Shown in pieces: positions 7,813 to 16,189 of a stretch of DNA of 64,000 nt. Within the stretch, counting starts at the first letter, position 1. Every line of letters begins with the position of its first letter. The DNA comes from an uncultured Bacteroidaceae bacterium (lineage in GTDB: Bacteria; Bacteroidota; Bacteroidia; Bacteroidales; Bacteroidaceae): contig CALUJL010000014.1 in NCBI GenBank assembly GCA_944320955.1, forward strand, positions 1 to 64,000. The letters run 5' to 3'. The notes beneath the pieces were generated by a model that was given only the letters and a program-made list of their open reading frames with translations, was not told where the DNA came from and ran no database searches. Made by a program: the position numbers and the translations under genes.

Positions 7813-8777
7813 ATAATCCGTACAGCATCGCGTGCCTTCTGCCGCGTGGCAACATCCTTGACGTATATCCGGATTACGGAAACCGGCCCCGTATGCTGCC
7901 AGCCCGATTGGACAACTCCTTTGGCCAACGATTCGATATCGGCCGGACCGAACTGCAATATGGAATAAATCGCATCTCTGTCAATCGCTATCTTATCGAA
8001 ATCCCTCGTCACAACCCGGTCGTTGATGATGAATACCGGCCTCGAATAAGGAGCAAAAGGAGTGCTTTCTACAATATCCTTCAGCCTCAACATGCCGGAC
8101 TTCCCGCCGGAAGCACTCCCGTCTTTCCCTTCGGAATGGGTATTTCCGCCCTGCTGCCGTGCAAGATACTTCTTAGTCTGTATCTGCAGGACACACAGAT
8201 TCATGTCCTCCTCCCTGAAGTTATAGTTCTGGATGTCTCCCGGCCGCAGCACATCCACCTGCTTTATATACGCCTTATCCAGGCGCAGCTGGGCAAGGTC
8301 GTCGGTCAACAATATCCCGTCCACCATAAACAAACAATTCCTCACCGGCACATCAGGGGCATATTGCTTATGGATATCCGCAAGCCCCACCAACTCGGGC
8401 TTGTACGAGTCCGACCTCAAATCGATCTTCCCCTCATACAATTGCCCCTCATAAAGCACTTCCGTCTGGTTGACCCTCTTTTGCGGAATAGTAAAAGAAC
8501 TCGTATCAATGCCTACCCACGACTTGACAAACGTGCCGTTCAGGAACAGGGCATAGGGGAAATGATTCACCTCGTTATGCAGGTCCACGGCAAAATAACG
8601 GTTCTCCAGTTCGGTAATCTTTTTAGAAGGAACGCCGGCAAACTCCCCTTCCGGTATAGCTGCCACGGCCGCGGCTATTTTCTCTGCCGGAATGTTTACG
8701 ACACTGTCTCTTTCTCCTGCATGCAAAACGGTGAAACTGCCGATGAGGCAAGCCATTGATAATAACATTGTTTTCAT
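7809..8777 (-). CDS. secreted protein of unknown function between the two peptide loci
   Basis: About 322 residues with an N-terminal signal peptide (MKTMLLSMACLIGSFTVLHAG). Two stretches (PVRNCLFMVDGILLTDD and SRPVFIINDRVVTRDFDKI) resemble each other and the plug-type 'xxxINGRxV' turns of TonB-linked proteins, and each is followed by a (D/S)I(Q/E)-type segment, so the protein looks like a two-copy repeat. There is a low-complexity Gly/Ser linker around residue 225. I start at the second ATG, 9 nt after AAGGAG; the first ATG (8783) is only 3 nt from it. No specific function is recognised. A cell-surface role with the neighbouring barrels is possible. Confidence 0.65.
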   Translation of the reverse strand: MKTMLLSMACLIGSFTVLHAGERDSVVNIPAEKIAAAVAAIPEGEFAGVPSKKITELENRYFAVDLHNEVNHFPYALFLNGTFVKSWVGIDTSSFTIPQKRVNQTEVLYEGQLYEGKIDLRSDSYKPELVGLADIHKQYAPDVPVRNCLFMVDGILLTDDLAQLRLDKAYIKQVDVLRPGDIQNYNFREEDMNLCVLQIQTKKYLARQQGGNTHSEGKDGSASGGKSGMLRLKDIVESTPFAPYSRPVFIINDRVVTRDFDKIAIDRDAIYSILQFGPADIESLAKGVVQSGWQHTGPVSVIRIYVKDVATRQKARDAVRII

Positions 8778-8805
8778 AAGCATAATCTCCTTTTTTCTTT
8801 GCGGC

Positions 8806-8850
8806 CAAAGTTATATCAAAATTCCCCCCCCCGCAATACCCTATGGGGTA
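8806..8850 (-). promoter_or_regulatory. promoter of the 7809-8777 gene with an overlapping palindrome
   Basis: Minus strand: ATTG (8837-8834), 20 nt, TAACTTTG (8813-8806). TACCC-TATG-GGGTA (8837-8850) touches the -33 box. It resembles, but is not identical to, the CACCC/GGGTG operators at 6459 and 12392. Confidence 0.5.
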
Positions 8851-9037
8851 AAATTTATTTGTTCATTTTCTTCGTTGCCCCGAAGAAAACGAACCAAAAG
8901 AAGGAGGCTCACCGGCGGGAAAAAGAACTCGCTCTGCTCAAACAGCTTTTTCCCGAGGCACTCCTACACATGAGGATTCATATAAAATAAACAGATCCTG
9001 ACAATAAAACGGCTGCGGCTTTCCCGCTAATCCATAA

Positions 9038-11920
9038 TTAGTCTTTTTTCTTCGGCTGTTTGGTGAAATCGTATCGTATTTTCAACATGATGTATCGCCC
9101 GAGGGAATTGCGATAGGTTTCGGTCTGTACCTGTGGAGTGGAATCGTATCGGATATTCCCCATTTGGTCCAAGATGTCGAAAGCAACTAAACGAAAAGCC
9201 ATTTTCCCTTTCAGTATCTTCTTCTCTATATGAGCCGACCAGATGTATTCCTCGGTATTGAAACTGCGGTCCTGGTATCCGCGGTGCACATAGACCTTCA
9301 GGTCTTGCCGCATTTCCATGTTCCATGGAAGCGGTACTCTTATCACAAGCCCGCAATTCACATCGAAGAGATTCATGGTGGAGAAGAGCTTGCTCTCGGA
9401 ACGTGTGTACCGGGCGTTCAAGTTAATCCTAAGCTGGGGAAGAAAGTTATCTTTATAGAAGAAAAGTTCGAACCGTTCGGCCACGCTCAAATCCCTGACG
9501 GAATTGCGCGCGGCACTCAGCCCGTCGCTCAAGGCGGCGAACCCCACATTGTTGGCATATCGTATGTCCGTAAACGACGAGATTCTGCGGTTGGCCTTCC
9601 CTGTGGGGAAGAAATATTCGAAGCCCATTCCGGCATCCCAGTTACCGCTGGTATTTTGCGGCCGATAGGTGCGTATGCCGCTTGCCTTGTCGTACACCAT
9701 GGACTGACGTACCAGATTTTCGTAGAGATTATAATAGAATGAGAGGCTTGTGAGTCCGTAGTTTTCGCTGTTTTCCCTAAAAAGACGCAGCGATGCGTTG
9801 TGGCGCGCTGAGGCTTTCAGATCCGGGTTCCCGGAATTGACCACCAACGGGGTGGATTCATCGCGGTAGTCCACGGTCTGCAACAAGTCGGGCAAACTGC
9901 GGGTGTAGCGATACTGCCACTCGAGGCCTTTCTTTACCGGGCCGTTTTTCCGTGAGCAACTGAAATTAAGATAAGGCTCCACATAGAATTCCTTCCGCAC
10001 GGGCACGGTGTCTAAAGCAGCCCGTTCGTAGCCGAGCCTGTCGTATGAGAACAGGAATGGTATTCCTATCGTATAATCGAAACTCGTATTCGTCCAAATG
10101 GCTCCTTCGAAGGTTAATTCCGGTCCGTGCACCTTCGACATCCGCGAGGCACGGTAGGTATCTGTTCTGTCCAAGAAGGGAGAAAGGCTGCCTGCCGATT
10201 CGTGCAGCCGGTCGATGCCCATGTCCTCGAAATCGGAGTTCTCCAGATTGTAAAAGGGCCGCGAATCGGAGCGGTAACTCTGCGCGTAGGAATAGCCCAA
10301 ATTGATGTGTGTCGTACCGGGTATGCCAAAAAGCCCGTTGAGTACGTACCTGTATTGCGCCCCGAGCCGGTAATTGTATCGGTCTTGCGGGTTTTCCTCG
10401 TAATTGTACCTGTTTTCCGGGGCATCGGCGTTCCAATGGTCGTAGCTGTTCGTGCGGCGGCTGTCCGAATTGCCGTAGCTGAACGAACCGTTGAGAGTGA
10501 ATATGTCGTTGTTCGTCCCTCGCGGCCGGAATGAGACCTCCGAGTTGAAGCCGGTCGAGAGGTCGTGCCCCTTTCCATTTATACTGTTGGCCAAGGTGGA
10601 TATCGTGAAAGCCCGGAAGCGGTCTGAAAGCCCCAGGGGAGAGAATACACTGTCGAGCATCTGTCCCCGATAGGACTCCTAGATCGTCCGGCTGAAGTCG
10701 GCACTCAGCAGTCCCGAGGCATCCTTAAAGTAGCGGTAATTCAAGAAAGGGGAAACCTTGACGTAGATGCCCGTCCTGGGGGTCCACGAGACGTTGAACG
10801 CGGTATTGAGCGAAGCGTCCTTGTCGTTGCTTGCCGATGACTGCCGCTTGTAGACGTTCCCGCCGGCGAGGAATTCGGTGGACGAGAGTTGCTCCTCGCG
10901 GTCCACATCGAGCATCGTGCCCTGCGCATTGCCCTCTACCGTAAACTTCTTGTATTTGTCGTTGACCAGGATGTCCACTCCTCCCTTCACCGTTTTCATC
11001 AGCCCGTCGTCCCGGCTGTTCTCGTTCCACTGACCATCCGAGCGGTAGGTATAATCCTCGTTCACATCGTTGGCATCGGCGTACAAGGCCACCCTCGACT
11101 GGTCGGAAAAGCGCATGAGGAAGCCCCTCCCGACATAGTGCCCGTCGGTGCCGACGCCTCCTTCCACATTGCCTATCCATCCGATGCGGTACTGCTTCTT
11201 GAGGTTCACGTCCATGACCAGCGGATATTCCTGTCCTCCCTTCTGTATGCCGAGCGCCAATTCCCTGTCGCTCTGCCGCTCGTAGACCTTGATGTCCTTC
11301 ACGGTATAGGAGGGCAGATTGTCGAGCGCGATCCGGGGGTTGCCCCGGAAGAAATCGTTCCCGTTGAGCATCAGGCTACTTACCTTCTTTCCGTTGACAA
11401 ATATCTGCCCTTGCTCGTCGATGCACGTGCCGGGCAGCATCTGTACCAGCTGGTCCAGCATGGATCCTTCCGGAAGGTTGAACGCATCGGCATTGTAGAC
11501 GAGCGTATCGCCCCTGAAGTACATCTTGATCTGCGTGGGCCGCACCACCACTTGGTCCAGTACGGTTTCCTTATATTGCCGCTTCATATAGATGTAACCT
11601 AAATCTTCATAGGTTTTCCGGTATTTGACGTATCGGAACGTGCGGTTGAGGTATTCGTCGCGGTACCCCTTCCGTGAAAAACGCAAAATATACTTCCCCG
11701 GGCGGACTTTGATGTCGTGAAAATTCCACTTCCCATATTTTTCGGAATGAAAGGTGTAAAGGAGCGTGCTGTCCTCATCCAGCAGGGAGAGGGTAACACT
11801 GTCCATCAGGGTAACGGTCATGTAATCCATCACGCTGGCCTGTATTCCGAACTCTTGGGCCCGGAGGGAGGCAAGGGGCAAGAGAAGGATCAAAACAAAG
11901 GAAAAGAGTATTTTGCGCAT
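9038..11920 (-). pseudogene. outer-membrane beta-barrel (TonB-receptor-like) gene interrupted by an in-frame TAG
   Basis: Signal peptide (MRKILFSFVLILLLPLASLRAQ), carboxypeptidase-like domain, plug-like motif (IFVNGKKVSSLMLNGNDFF), then a long barrel ending in TKQPKKKD. The frame is 961 codons but carries a TAG at 10681-10679 (RTI, stop, ESYRGQ) with no frame change, splitting it into about 413 and 546 residues. TAG terminates ordinary genes in this window, so this is most simply a nonsense mutation, perhaps from CAG. The second half could restart at the Met at 10660 but has no export signal. It is the full-length paralogue of the truncated barrel at 89-1297 and follows a peptide-gene remnant, so it belongs to a decayed sister locus. 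Confidence 0.8.
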
Positions 11921-11952
11921 GGCATGGTATTTATTTACGGTTAAACGGAAAT

Positions 11953-11989
11953 CCATTCAAAGAGACCGGATTCCGGCCTCTCTGAATGG
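11953..11989 (-). terminator. hairpin between peptide remnant and barrel gene
   Basis: CCATTCA...AGAGACCGGA pairs with TCCGGCCTCTCTGAATGG with two mismatches, giving a strong stem. There is no U-tract. The position corresponds exactly to the hairpin at 1329-1357 in the intact locus, suggesting a shared attenuator or stabiliser. Confidence 0.5.
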
Positions 11990-11997
11990 CTAAACAA

Positions 11998-12234
11998 TCA
12001 AATAAAAGGCAGCCCTAATGCTTGACTACTCAATGAACTCGAAGAAGAACCATAATAAATTGTGCAACTACAATTGTTACCCGTATTAGAACACGGACGT
12101 ATCTCTTCGACTCCGTCACTTTTCAATAGAGGCAACAACTCGGGCTGGACGACTGTTATCTTCTCCGTCTAACAATTATATAAAAGAAGGAGATCTTCCT
12201 TCTTTACGATATAGGAATACTTACTCAACTTCAT
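11998..12234 (-). pseudogene. remnant: radical SAM maturase N-terminus (with TAG) joined to a peptide-precursor C-terminus
   Basis: One continuous frame of 78 codons from ATG at 12234 to TGA at 11998, broken by TAG at 12171-12169. Codons 1-21 (MKLSKYSYIVKKEDLLLLYNC) and the next 25 or so (TEKITVVQPELLPLLKSDG) match the start of Bacteroidales radical SAM/SPASM peptide maturases as I know the family. From about 12093 the frame becomes CSNTGNNCSC, then a Ser-rich run and a hydrophobic end (ALGLPFI), the layout of the peptide at 1374-1637. I infer an internal deletion fusing maturase and precursor genes, plus a nonsense mutation. A short functional peptide gene cannot be fully excluded. Confidence 0.6.
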
Positions 12235-12328
12235 ACCGCTACAGCTTATTGATGATTCATACTATTTTTCCTATGGGATAAGTGACTTTTCTTTGAATTT
12301 CAACACATAGCCCTTAACTCGACTGCGG

Positions 12329-12359
12329 CAATAATAAAAAGAAAATACAAACACACAAA
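12329..12359 (-). promoter_or_regulatory. promoter of the decayed sister locus
   Basis: Minus strand: TTTG (12359-12356), 19 nt, TATTATTG (12336-12329), one mismatch from TAnnTTTG. It is about 95 nt upstream of the remnant ATG. Confidence 0.5.
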
Positions 12360-12391
12360 ACTTTTTTCCATTTTTCCTTTGTTCTGACAGC

Positions 12392-12417
12392 AAAAATCAC
12401 CCTTTTGGGTGATTTTT
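12392..12417. promoter_or_regulatory. palindromic operator, copy 2 (AAAAATCACCC-TTTT-GGGTGATTTTT)
   Basis: Perfect 11-bp arms with a 4-nt spacer. The core is the same as at 6459-6476, with the same CAAAAATCACCCTTT flank. It is centred about 76 bp upstream of the -7 element at 12329, against 76-77 bp in locus 1. Confidence 0.65.
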
Positions 12418-12710
12418 AAATGTTAATTCCGAATTACCGCGTCATTTTTTTCACCCTCAAAGCATTTTTTCAACGAGGAGCACACGGGCTTGCAAGATGC
12501 CGCTTTTCATCCCAAAATAGAAGCCAAAAACAAGGAGTCCCGCAGGCGTGAGAAATTACATACGGAAGGAACTGTTTTTTCTCCCGTGTGGACGAAAATT
12601 TATATACGGGAGGAAATTTATTTTCTGTACTAAGGAAATACAAAGTACGTGGGCTCGGGATATTATCACACTTGTGTCTACAAAAGAATTCGATTTTAAT
12701 CTGTTTCCTT
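12418..12710. other. AT-rich intergenic stretch with no gene seen
   Basis: About 290 bases between the sister-locus operator and the hicA promoter. I see no convincing open frame, RNA or repeat. Weak open frames here lack start signals and typical composition. Confidence 0.5.
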
Positions 12711-12742
12711 TTTGCCTTGCAACTGAATTATAGTTACCTTTG
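12711..12742 (+). promoter_or_regulatory. promoter of hicAB
   Basis: TTTG (12711-12714), exactly 20 nt, TACCTTTG (12735-12742): a textbook Bacteroidota promoter, with a leader of about 12 nt to the hicA ATG. Confidence 0.7.
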
Positions 12743-12759
12743 CAGCAAACGATGACCGG

Positions 12760-13017
12760 ATGGGAACAAAAGAAAAGTTGATAGAGCGGTTCAAACGGCT
12801 GCCTTCTGATTTCACGTTCAACGAATTGGAGCGGTTGCTGTCGTTCTTTGGATATGTGAAATCGAATAAGGGAAAGACTTCCGGATCGAGGGTTATCTAC
12901 AAAAATGAAGCGGGCCGTCCCATCATGTTGCACAAGCCACATCCGGGAAACATTGTCAAGCCTTATGCTCTAAAGCAAGTGCTCGACGAACTGACAGAAG
13001 CAGGATTATTGAAATAG
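12760..13017 (+). CDS. hicA: HicA-type mRNA interferase toxin
   Basis: The product has 85 residues. The double-stranded-RNA-binding-like HicA fold is suggested by FNELERLLSFFGYVK...SGSRVIYKNEAGRPIMLHKPHPGN, with the catalytic-type His in the MLHKPHPG segment, and by the Y-A-L-K-Q-V-L-D-E-L helix near the end. It is expected to cleave mRNA when free of its antitoxin. The gene precedes hicB by 13 nt, the usual toxin-first order. It ends in TAG, which shows that TAG is a working stop in this genome. Confidence 0.85.
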   Translation: MGTKEKLIERFKRLPSDFTFNELERLLSFFGYVKSNKGKTSGSRVIYKNEAGRPIMLHKPHPGNIVKPYALKQVLDELTEAGLLK

Positions 13018-13030
13018 AAGGAATAACAAT

Positions 13031-13369
13031 ATGAATACACTGACTTATAAGGGATATATTGGCTCGGTGGCTTTCAGCGAGAAGGACAATGTGTTTTTTG
13101 GAAAGATTGAAGGAATAGACGGTTTGGTGAACTTCGAGGGAGAAAGCGTAAGGGAGCTTACCGAGGCTTTCCATGAAGCGGTGGACGACTATCTTTCTTA
13201 CTGCAAAGAAGAAGGTATTGAGCCACACAAAAGCTATTCAGGCTCACTGAACGTACGCCTTACCCCGGAGATGCACAGCCGTGTGGCCGCGCTCGCAAAG
13301 AAGATGGGCATTTCCATCAATGCCTTCATCAAGTCCGCAGTGGAAAAGCAAGTGTCGATGATGATGTGA
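13031..13369 (+). CDS. hicB: HicB-type antitoxin
   Basis: The product has 112 residues. The N-terminal partially degraded RNase-H-like HicB fold (YKGYIGSVAFSEKDNVFFGKIEGIDGLVNFEG, then the LTEAFHEAVDDYLSYC helix) is followed by a ribbon-helix-helix DNA-binding end (LNVRLTPEMHSRVAALAKKMGISINAFIKSAVEKQ). It should neutralise HicA and autorepress the promoter at 12711. This pair lies at the right boundary of the decayed peptide region. Confidence 0.87.
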   Translation: MNTLTYKGYIGSVAFSEKDNVFFGKIEGIDGLVNFEGESVRELTEAFHEAVDDYLSYCKEEGIEPHKSYSGSLNVRLTPEMHSRVAALAKKMGISINAFIKSAVEKQVSMMM

Positions 13370-13392
13370 CATTACAAGAAAGCTCCTGTCGC

Positions 13393-14529
13393 TCACAGGA
13401 GCACAGTCTTGATCCACATGCCGAAAAGTTTGTCGGTCACGGAATAGACTTTTCCATCCTCGGTAATGAGGTCCTTGTCCAACAGCTTCTTTGCCGCCGA
13501 CTGCACGGAACTGGCCGATGCGAGGCTGTGCCGGCGGATGAAGTCGGCGGAAGTGATGCCTCCGGCTTCCCCTTCGCGGGCTATGGCATAGAGCAATTCT
13601 TTCTGCTTCTCGGGAATGTTTGAAAGAATCTCCCGGAAAATAACATCGTTGGACACCACCATACCGTCGATAGCCCCCTGCACGATCTCCTCCGTGCAGT
13701 CCCCACCCTCGGGGGTATCGGCAAAGGCTGCGTTGAATGCCCGCTGAATATAATAAGTATGTCCCCTGAAAAGCGTATAGACCCTCTCCACCAGCGCCCC
13801 GTCGACGCGGCGTCCCCGCTTCCCGAAATGCCCCACGACAAAGGGGACGTACACTTCAAGCGGAATGGCTTTCAGCTCCATGATGTCCGCGCTGTGATAG
13901 AACGGGCGTGCTGCTGACAGGAACATTTCCTGCATCATGTGGCGTTCGCTTCCGGCAAAGATGAAGCGGCTGTTGTCCTGCCGCTGTATATGGGTGCGTA
14001 GCAGGGCTTCGATGTTTTTCTCCGGATACTTGGCCACTTGCTGAAACTCGTCGACCGCCACGATGCAGGGCTTGTCGGCCCCGGCCAGATAGCGGAATAT
14101 CTCGTCCAACGTGTATTCGGGACGCTCAATATCGCCCAACTCCAGACTAAAAACCGGCAGATTGGAAAGCGGGTCGAAGCCGAACTTCCCACTGAGCGAA
14201 CGGAGCGTCTGGAGAAAAGCCCGGGCCATCTTGCGGCTGCGGGGCAACAGGGTCTCGTAAATCTCCTTCCCCAGCAGGTAGGTAAACTCGCGGAGGCTCG
14301 ACGTGTGGAGTATGTCGATGAAGAACGTGTAATACTCCCGGCTTATCTCGGGTTTGTCGCAACAGAAACGGATGAGCCCGGTCTTCCCCATCCGGCGCGG
14401 GGAAATGATGACAAGGTTGTTCCCGTTGGTCACCGACTTGAGCAACCGGGCGGACTCCGCCGCCCGGTCGCAGAAATATTCCGGGGCTATCTTTCCGGTC
14501 ACGACAAAAGGATTGGGCATTCGTACCAT
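13393..14529 (-). CDS. AAA+ ATPase of the archaeal-ATPase (PF01637-like) family
   Basis: About 378 residues. Walker A-like SPRRMGKTGL occurs near residue 45 and Walker B PCIVAVDEFQQ near residue 155, followed by a sensor region (FIFAGSERHMMQEMF) and a C-terminal winged-helix-like part (LASASSVQSAAKKLLDKDLI). Such ATPases are common, often single-gene, accessory elements in Bacteroidales, with unknown role. The frame opens at 14550, but that Met lies inside the promoter -7 box, so I start at 14529 (14520 is the alternative). It is convergent with hicAB. The upstream region carries a remarkable inverted repeat. Confidence 0.8.
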   Translation of the reverse strand: MVRMPNPFVVTGKIAPEYFCDRAAESARLLKSVTNGNNLVIISPRRMGKTGLIRFCCDKPEISREYYTFFIDILHTSSLREFTYLLGKEIYETLLPRSRKMARAFLQTLRSLSGKFGFDPLSNLPVFSLELGDIERPEYTLDEIFRYLAGADKPCIVAVDEFQQVAKYPEKNIEALLRTHIQRQDNSRFIFAGSERHMMQEMFLSAARPFYHSADIMELKAIPLEVYVPFVVGHFGKRGRRVDGALVERVYTLFRGHTYYIQRAFNAAFADTPEGGDCTEEIVQGAIDGMVVSNDVIFREILSNIPEKQKELLYAIAREGEAGGITSADFIRRHSLASASSVQSAAKKLLDKDLITEDGKVYSVTDKLFGMWIKTVLL

Positions 14530-14547
14530 CGTCTGTATTCTTTCCGG

Positions 14548-14603
14548 CAAAGATAATTATCCGCTTCGAATTATGCAAATCGAATAATTCGAAGCGGATA
14601 ATT
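14548..14603 (-). promoter_or_regulatory. ATPase promoter embedded in a perfect 20-bp inverted repeat
   Basis: Arms 14555-14574 and 14584-14603 are exact reverse complements around a 9-nt loop. On the minus strand TTTG lies in the loop (14579-14576), followed after 20 nt by TATCTTTG (14555-14548) at the edge of the left arm. A protein binding the repeat would block transcription, suggesting autoregulation. Confidence 0.7.
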
Positions 14604-14632
14604 TTATTCTAACTGCTGCGCCGGGAGAGGCA

Positions 14633-16165
14633 TCAGGGGCGGAATGCGGCACGGACACCCTCGCCTTTGAGCTCGCGGGCAAAGCGCTGAGGCGAGATGG
14701 TGACGGGGCCGCTCATGAAGACGGGCAGATTGAAGGAACGGTAGAAATTGGGGTAAAACTCCGGATCGGCCTGGGGCAGGATAAAGGGCTTACGGGCCCG
14801 GCCGTCGGGGGTGATGTAGGCAAAATAGGGGCGGGTGTAGGAACCATCGTCGCGGCGGGAGCTGAAGACGAGCCAGCGGCTGTTGGAGGACCAGAAAGGC
14901 TGGGTCTCCACATCGGGGGAGCAGGCGGCATCCAGCTTCCGGGCAGAGCGCCGGGCGGCCTCCAGGTCGGAGTGGCGCGGGTCGGTGCCGAGGTCCATGA
15001 TCCAGAGATCGCTGCTCTTGTGCCAGACGTGGAAGCAACCGTAGTCGCCGAGGGCGAAGACGAGCCAGCGCCCGTCGGGGGAAATGCGCGGCATCGTGGC
15101 GCTGCGGCCCATGGAGTCGGCATCGAAGAGCAGTTCGCGCGGGCCGAATGCGCCGGAAGCGTGGTCGTAGGCCATGCGGTAGACATTGTAACGGATCGTC
15201 TGGTAGTCGTCCATCAGTTTGCGGTCGCCGCCCTCGGGGTCGTAATGGTAGCGGGCGGAGCAGAAATAGAGGTAGTCCCCCTCGGGCGACCACCAGGGGA
15301 AAGTCTCCAGTTCGTCGGGCTCGGCGGCTATCTTGCGCACGGTATTGGCCTCCACGTCGTAGAGGATGAGGTCGGAATGGCTGTCCTGCACCTCCACTTT
15401 CTGCAAGTCTTTCGTGTGGAAGCTCTGCCCGGTGGTGTTGACGGAGTAGGCTATGAGGCGTTCCTTGGGATGCCACGAGGGATAGACCCCGGCAGAAATG
15501 ACGGAACTGTCGGCCTTGAGGTCCACTTTCTTCAGCTCCCCGTCGACGACGAGCATCGTGCCGCCGTGGGTCTGGCGGGCATGAAACTGCATGTTGTCGG
15601 GCGAGTAGTTCTGATAGGCATGGCAATTGATGCACTGCCCGTCGGAGCCTTCCACTCCGAGCTGGTTGTTGTAAATCTCCGATTCCTCGAAGGAGGTGAG
15701 GTCGCGCTGGTTGATGGTGAGTGCCTCGTAGGTCACGTAGGAGGGCGCGATGAGGCGGTAGGAAAGCCAGGGGTCTATGGGTTCCTCGGCCACGTGTACG
15801 GCAAAGGGGCGGAATCGCGTCCAGCGGCCGTCGCGGCGGGCATAGACTTCCACCTCGATGTCCCCGCCCTTGGCGGCGGCAAGCAGGTCGCGCCAGTCGT
15901 CGAGCCCGGGCTTGACGGCAGCGCCGGAGCAGAGGACTTCGGTATCCGCGGCGCGGAAACGGGTGACGTACTCCTCCGCCTCGTCGCAGACGAGGAAGCG
16001 GAGGGGAGCGATGTTGGAGGGGACTGTGACGCCGCTGTAGTCGGGAGCGATGCGGGGGGCCTCCTTCCCTTCGGCATACGACGAGGGGACATCGGGGCCG
16101 CAGCCTGCCAGAAGCAGGCCGAGGAGGGGGAGGAGGAAAAGGAAGTATCGGGCGGAGTTTTTCAT
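14633..16165 (-). CDS. PD40 beta-propeller lipoprotein with a CxxCH motif
   Basis: The product has 510 residues. The lipoprotein signal (FLLPLLGLLLAGC) places it on the periplasmic face or outer surface. A beta-sandwich-like N-terminal part (to about residue 165) is followed by CINCH, a CxxCH heme-c motif, near residue 190. Then come TolB/PD40 propeller blades (SWHPKERLIAYSVN, WWSPEGDYLYFCS, RISPDGRWLVFALGD, FWSSNSRWLVFSSRRDD). Only one CxxCH is seen and no cytochrome maturation genes are nearby, so heme attachment is unproved. It lies 25 nt downstream of the DUF6057 gene in one operon; the two may work together. Confidence 0.75.
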   Translation of the reverse strand: MKNSARYFLFLLPLLGLLLAGCGPDVPSSYAEGKEAPRIAPDYSGVTVPSNIAPLRFLVCDEAEEYVTRFRAADTEVLCSGAAVKPGLDDWRDLLAAAKGGDIEVEVYARRDGRWTRFRPFAVHVAEEPIDPWLSYRLIAPSYVTYEALTINQRDLTSFEESEIYNNQLGVEGSDGQCINCHAYQNYSPDNMQFHARQTHGGTMLVVDGELKKVDLKADSSVISAGVYPSWHPKERLIAYSVNTTGQSFHTKDLQKVEVQDSHSDLILYDVEANTVRKIAAEPDELETFPWWSPEGDYLYFCSARYHYDPEGGDRKLMDDYQTIRYNVYRMAYDHASGAFGPRELLFDADSMGRSATMPRISPDGRWLVFALGDYGCFHVWHKSSDLWIMDLGTDPRHSDLEAARRSARKLDAACSPDVETQPFWSSNSRWLVFSSRRDDGSYTRPYFAYITPDGRARKPFILPQADPEFYPNFYRSFNLPVFMSGPVTISPQRFARELKGEGVRAAFRP

Positions 16166-16189
16166 CTTGCTAAACGGTTTGGGAGTGGA

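Noticed and set aside
8837-8850. Third copy of the shared operator (TACCC-TATG-GGGTA)
   Set aside because: Arms are only 5 bp and differ from ATCACCC/GGGTGAT. Kept only as a note with the promoter.
9038-12234. Reassignment of TAG to an amino acid, because two frames in this locus have in-frame TAG
   Set aside because: hicA, gmk and etfB all end in TAG at the expected length, so TAG is a normal stop. Two nonsense mutations in a decaying locus are simpler.
12548-12733. 61-codon open frame upstream of hicA
   Set aside because: It covers the hicAB promoter, has no ribosome site and has AT-rich intergenic composition.
14530-14550. ATPase start at 14550
   Set aside because: This Met overlaps the -7 promoter box, so it cannot be in the transcript.
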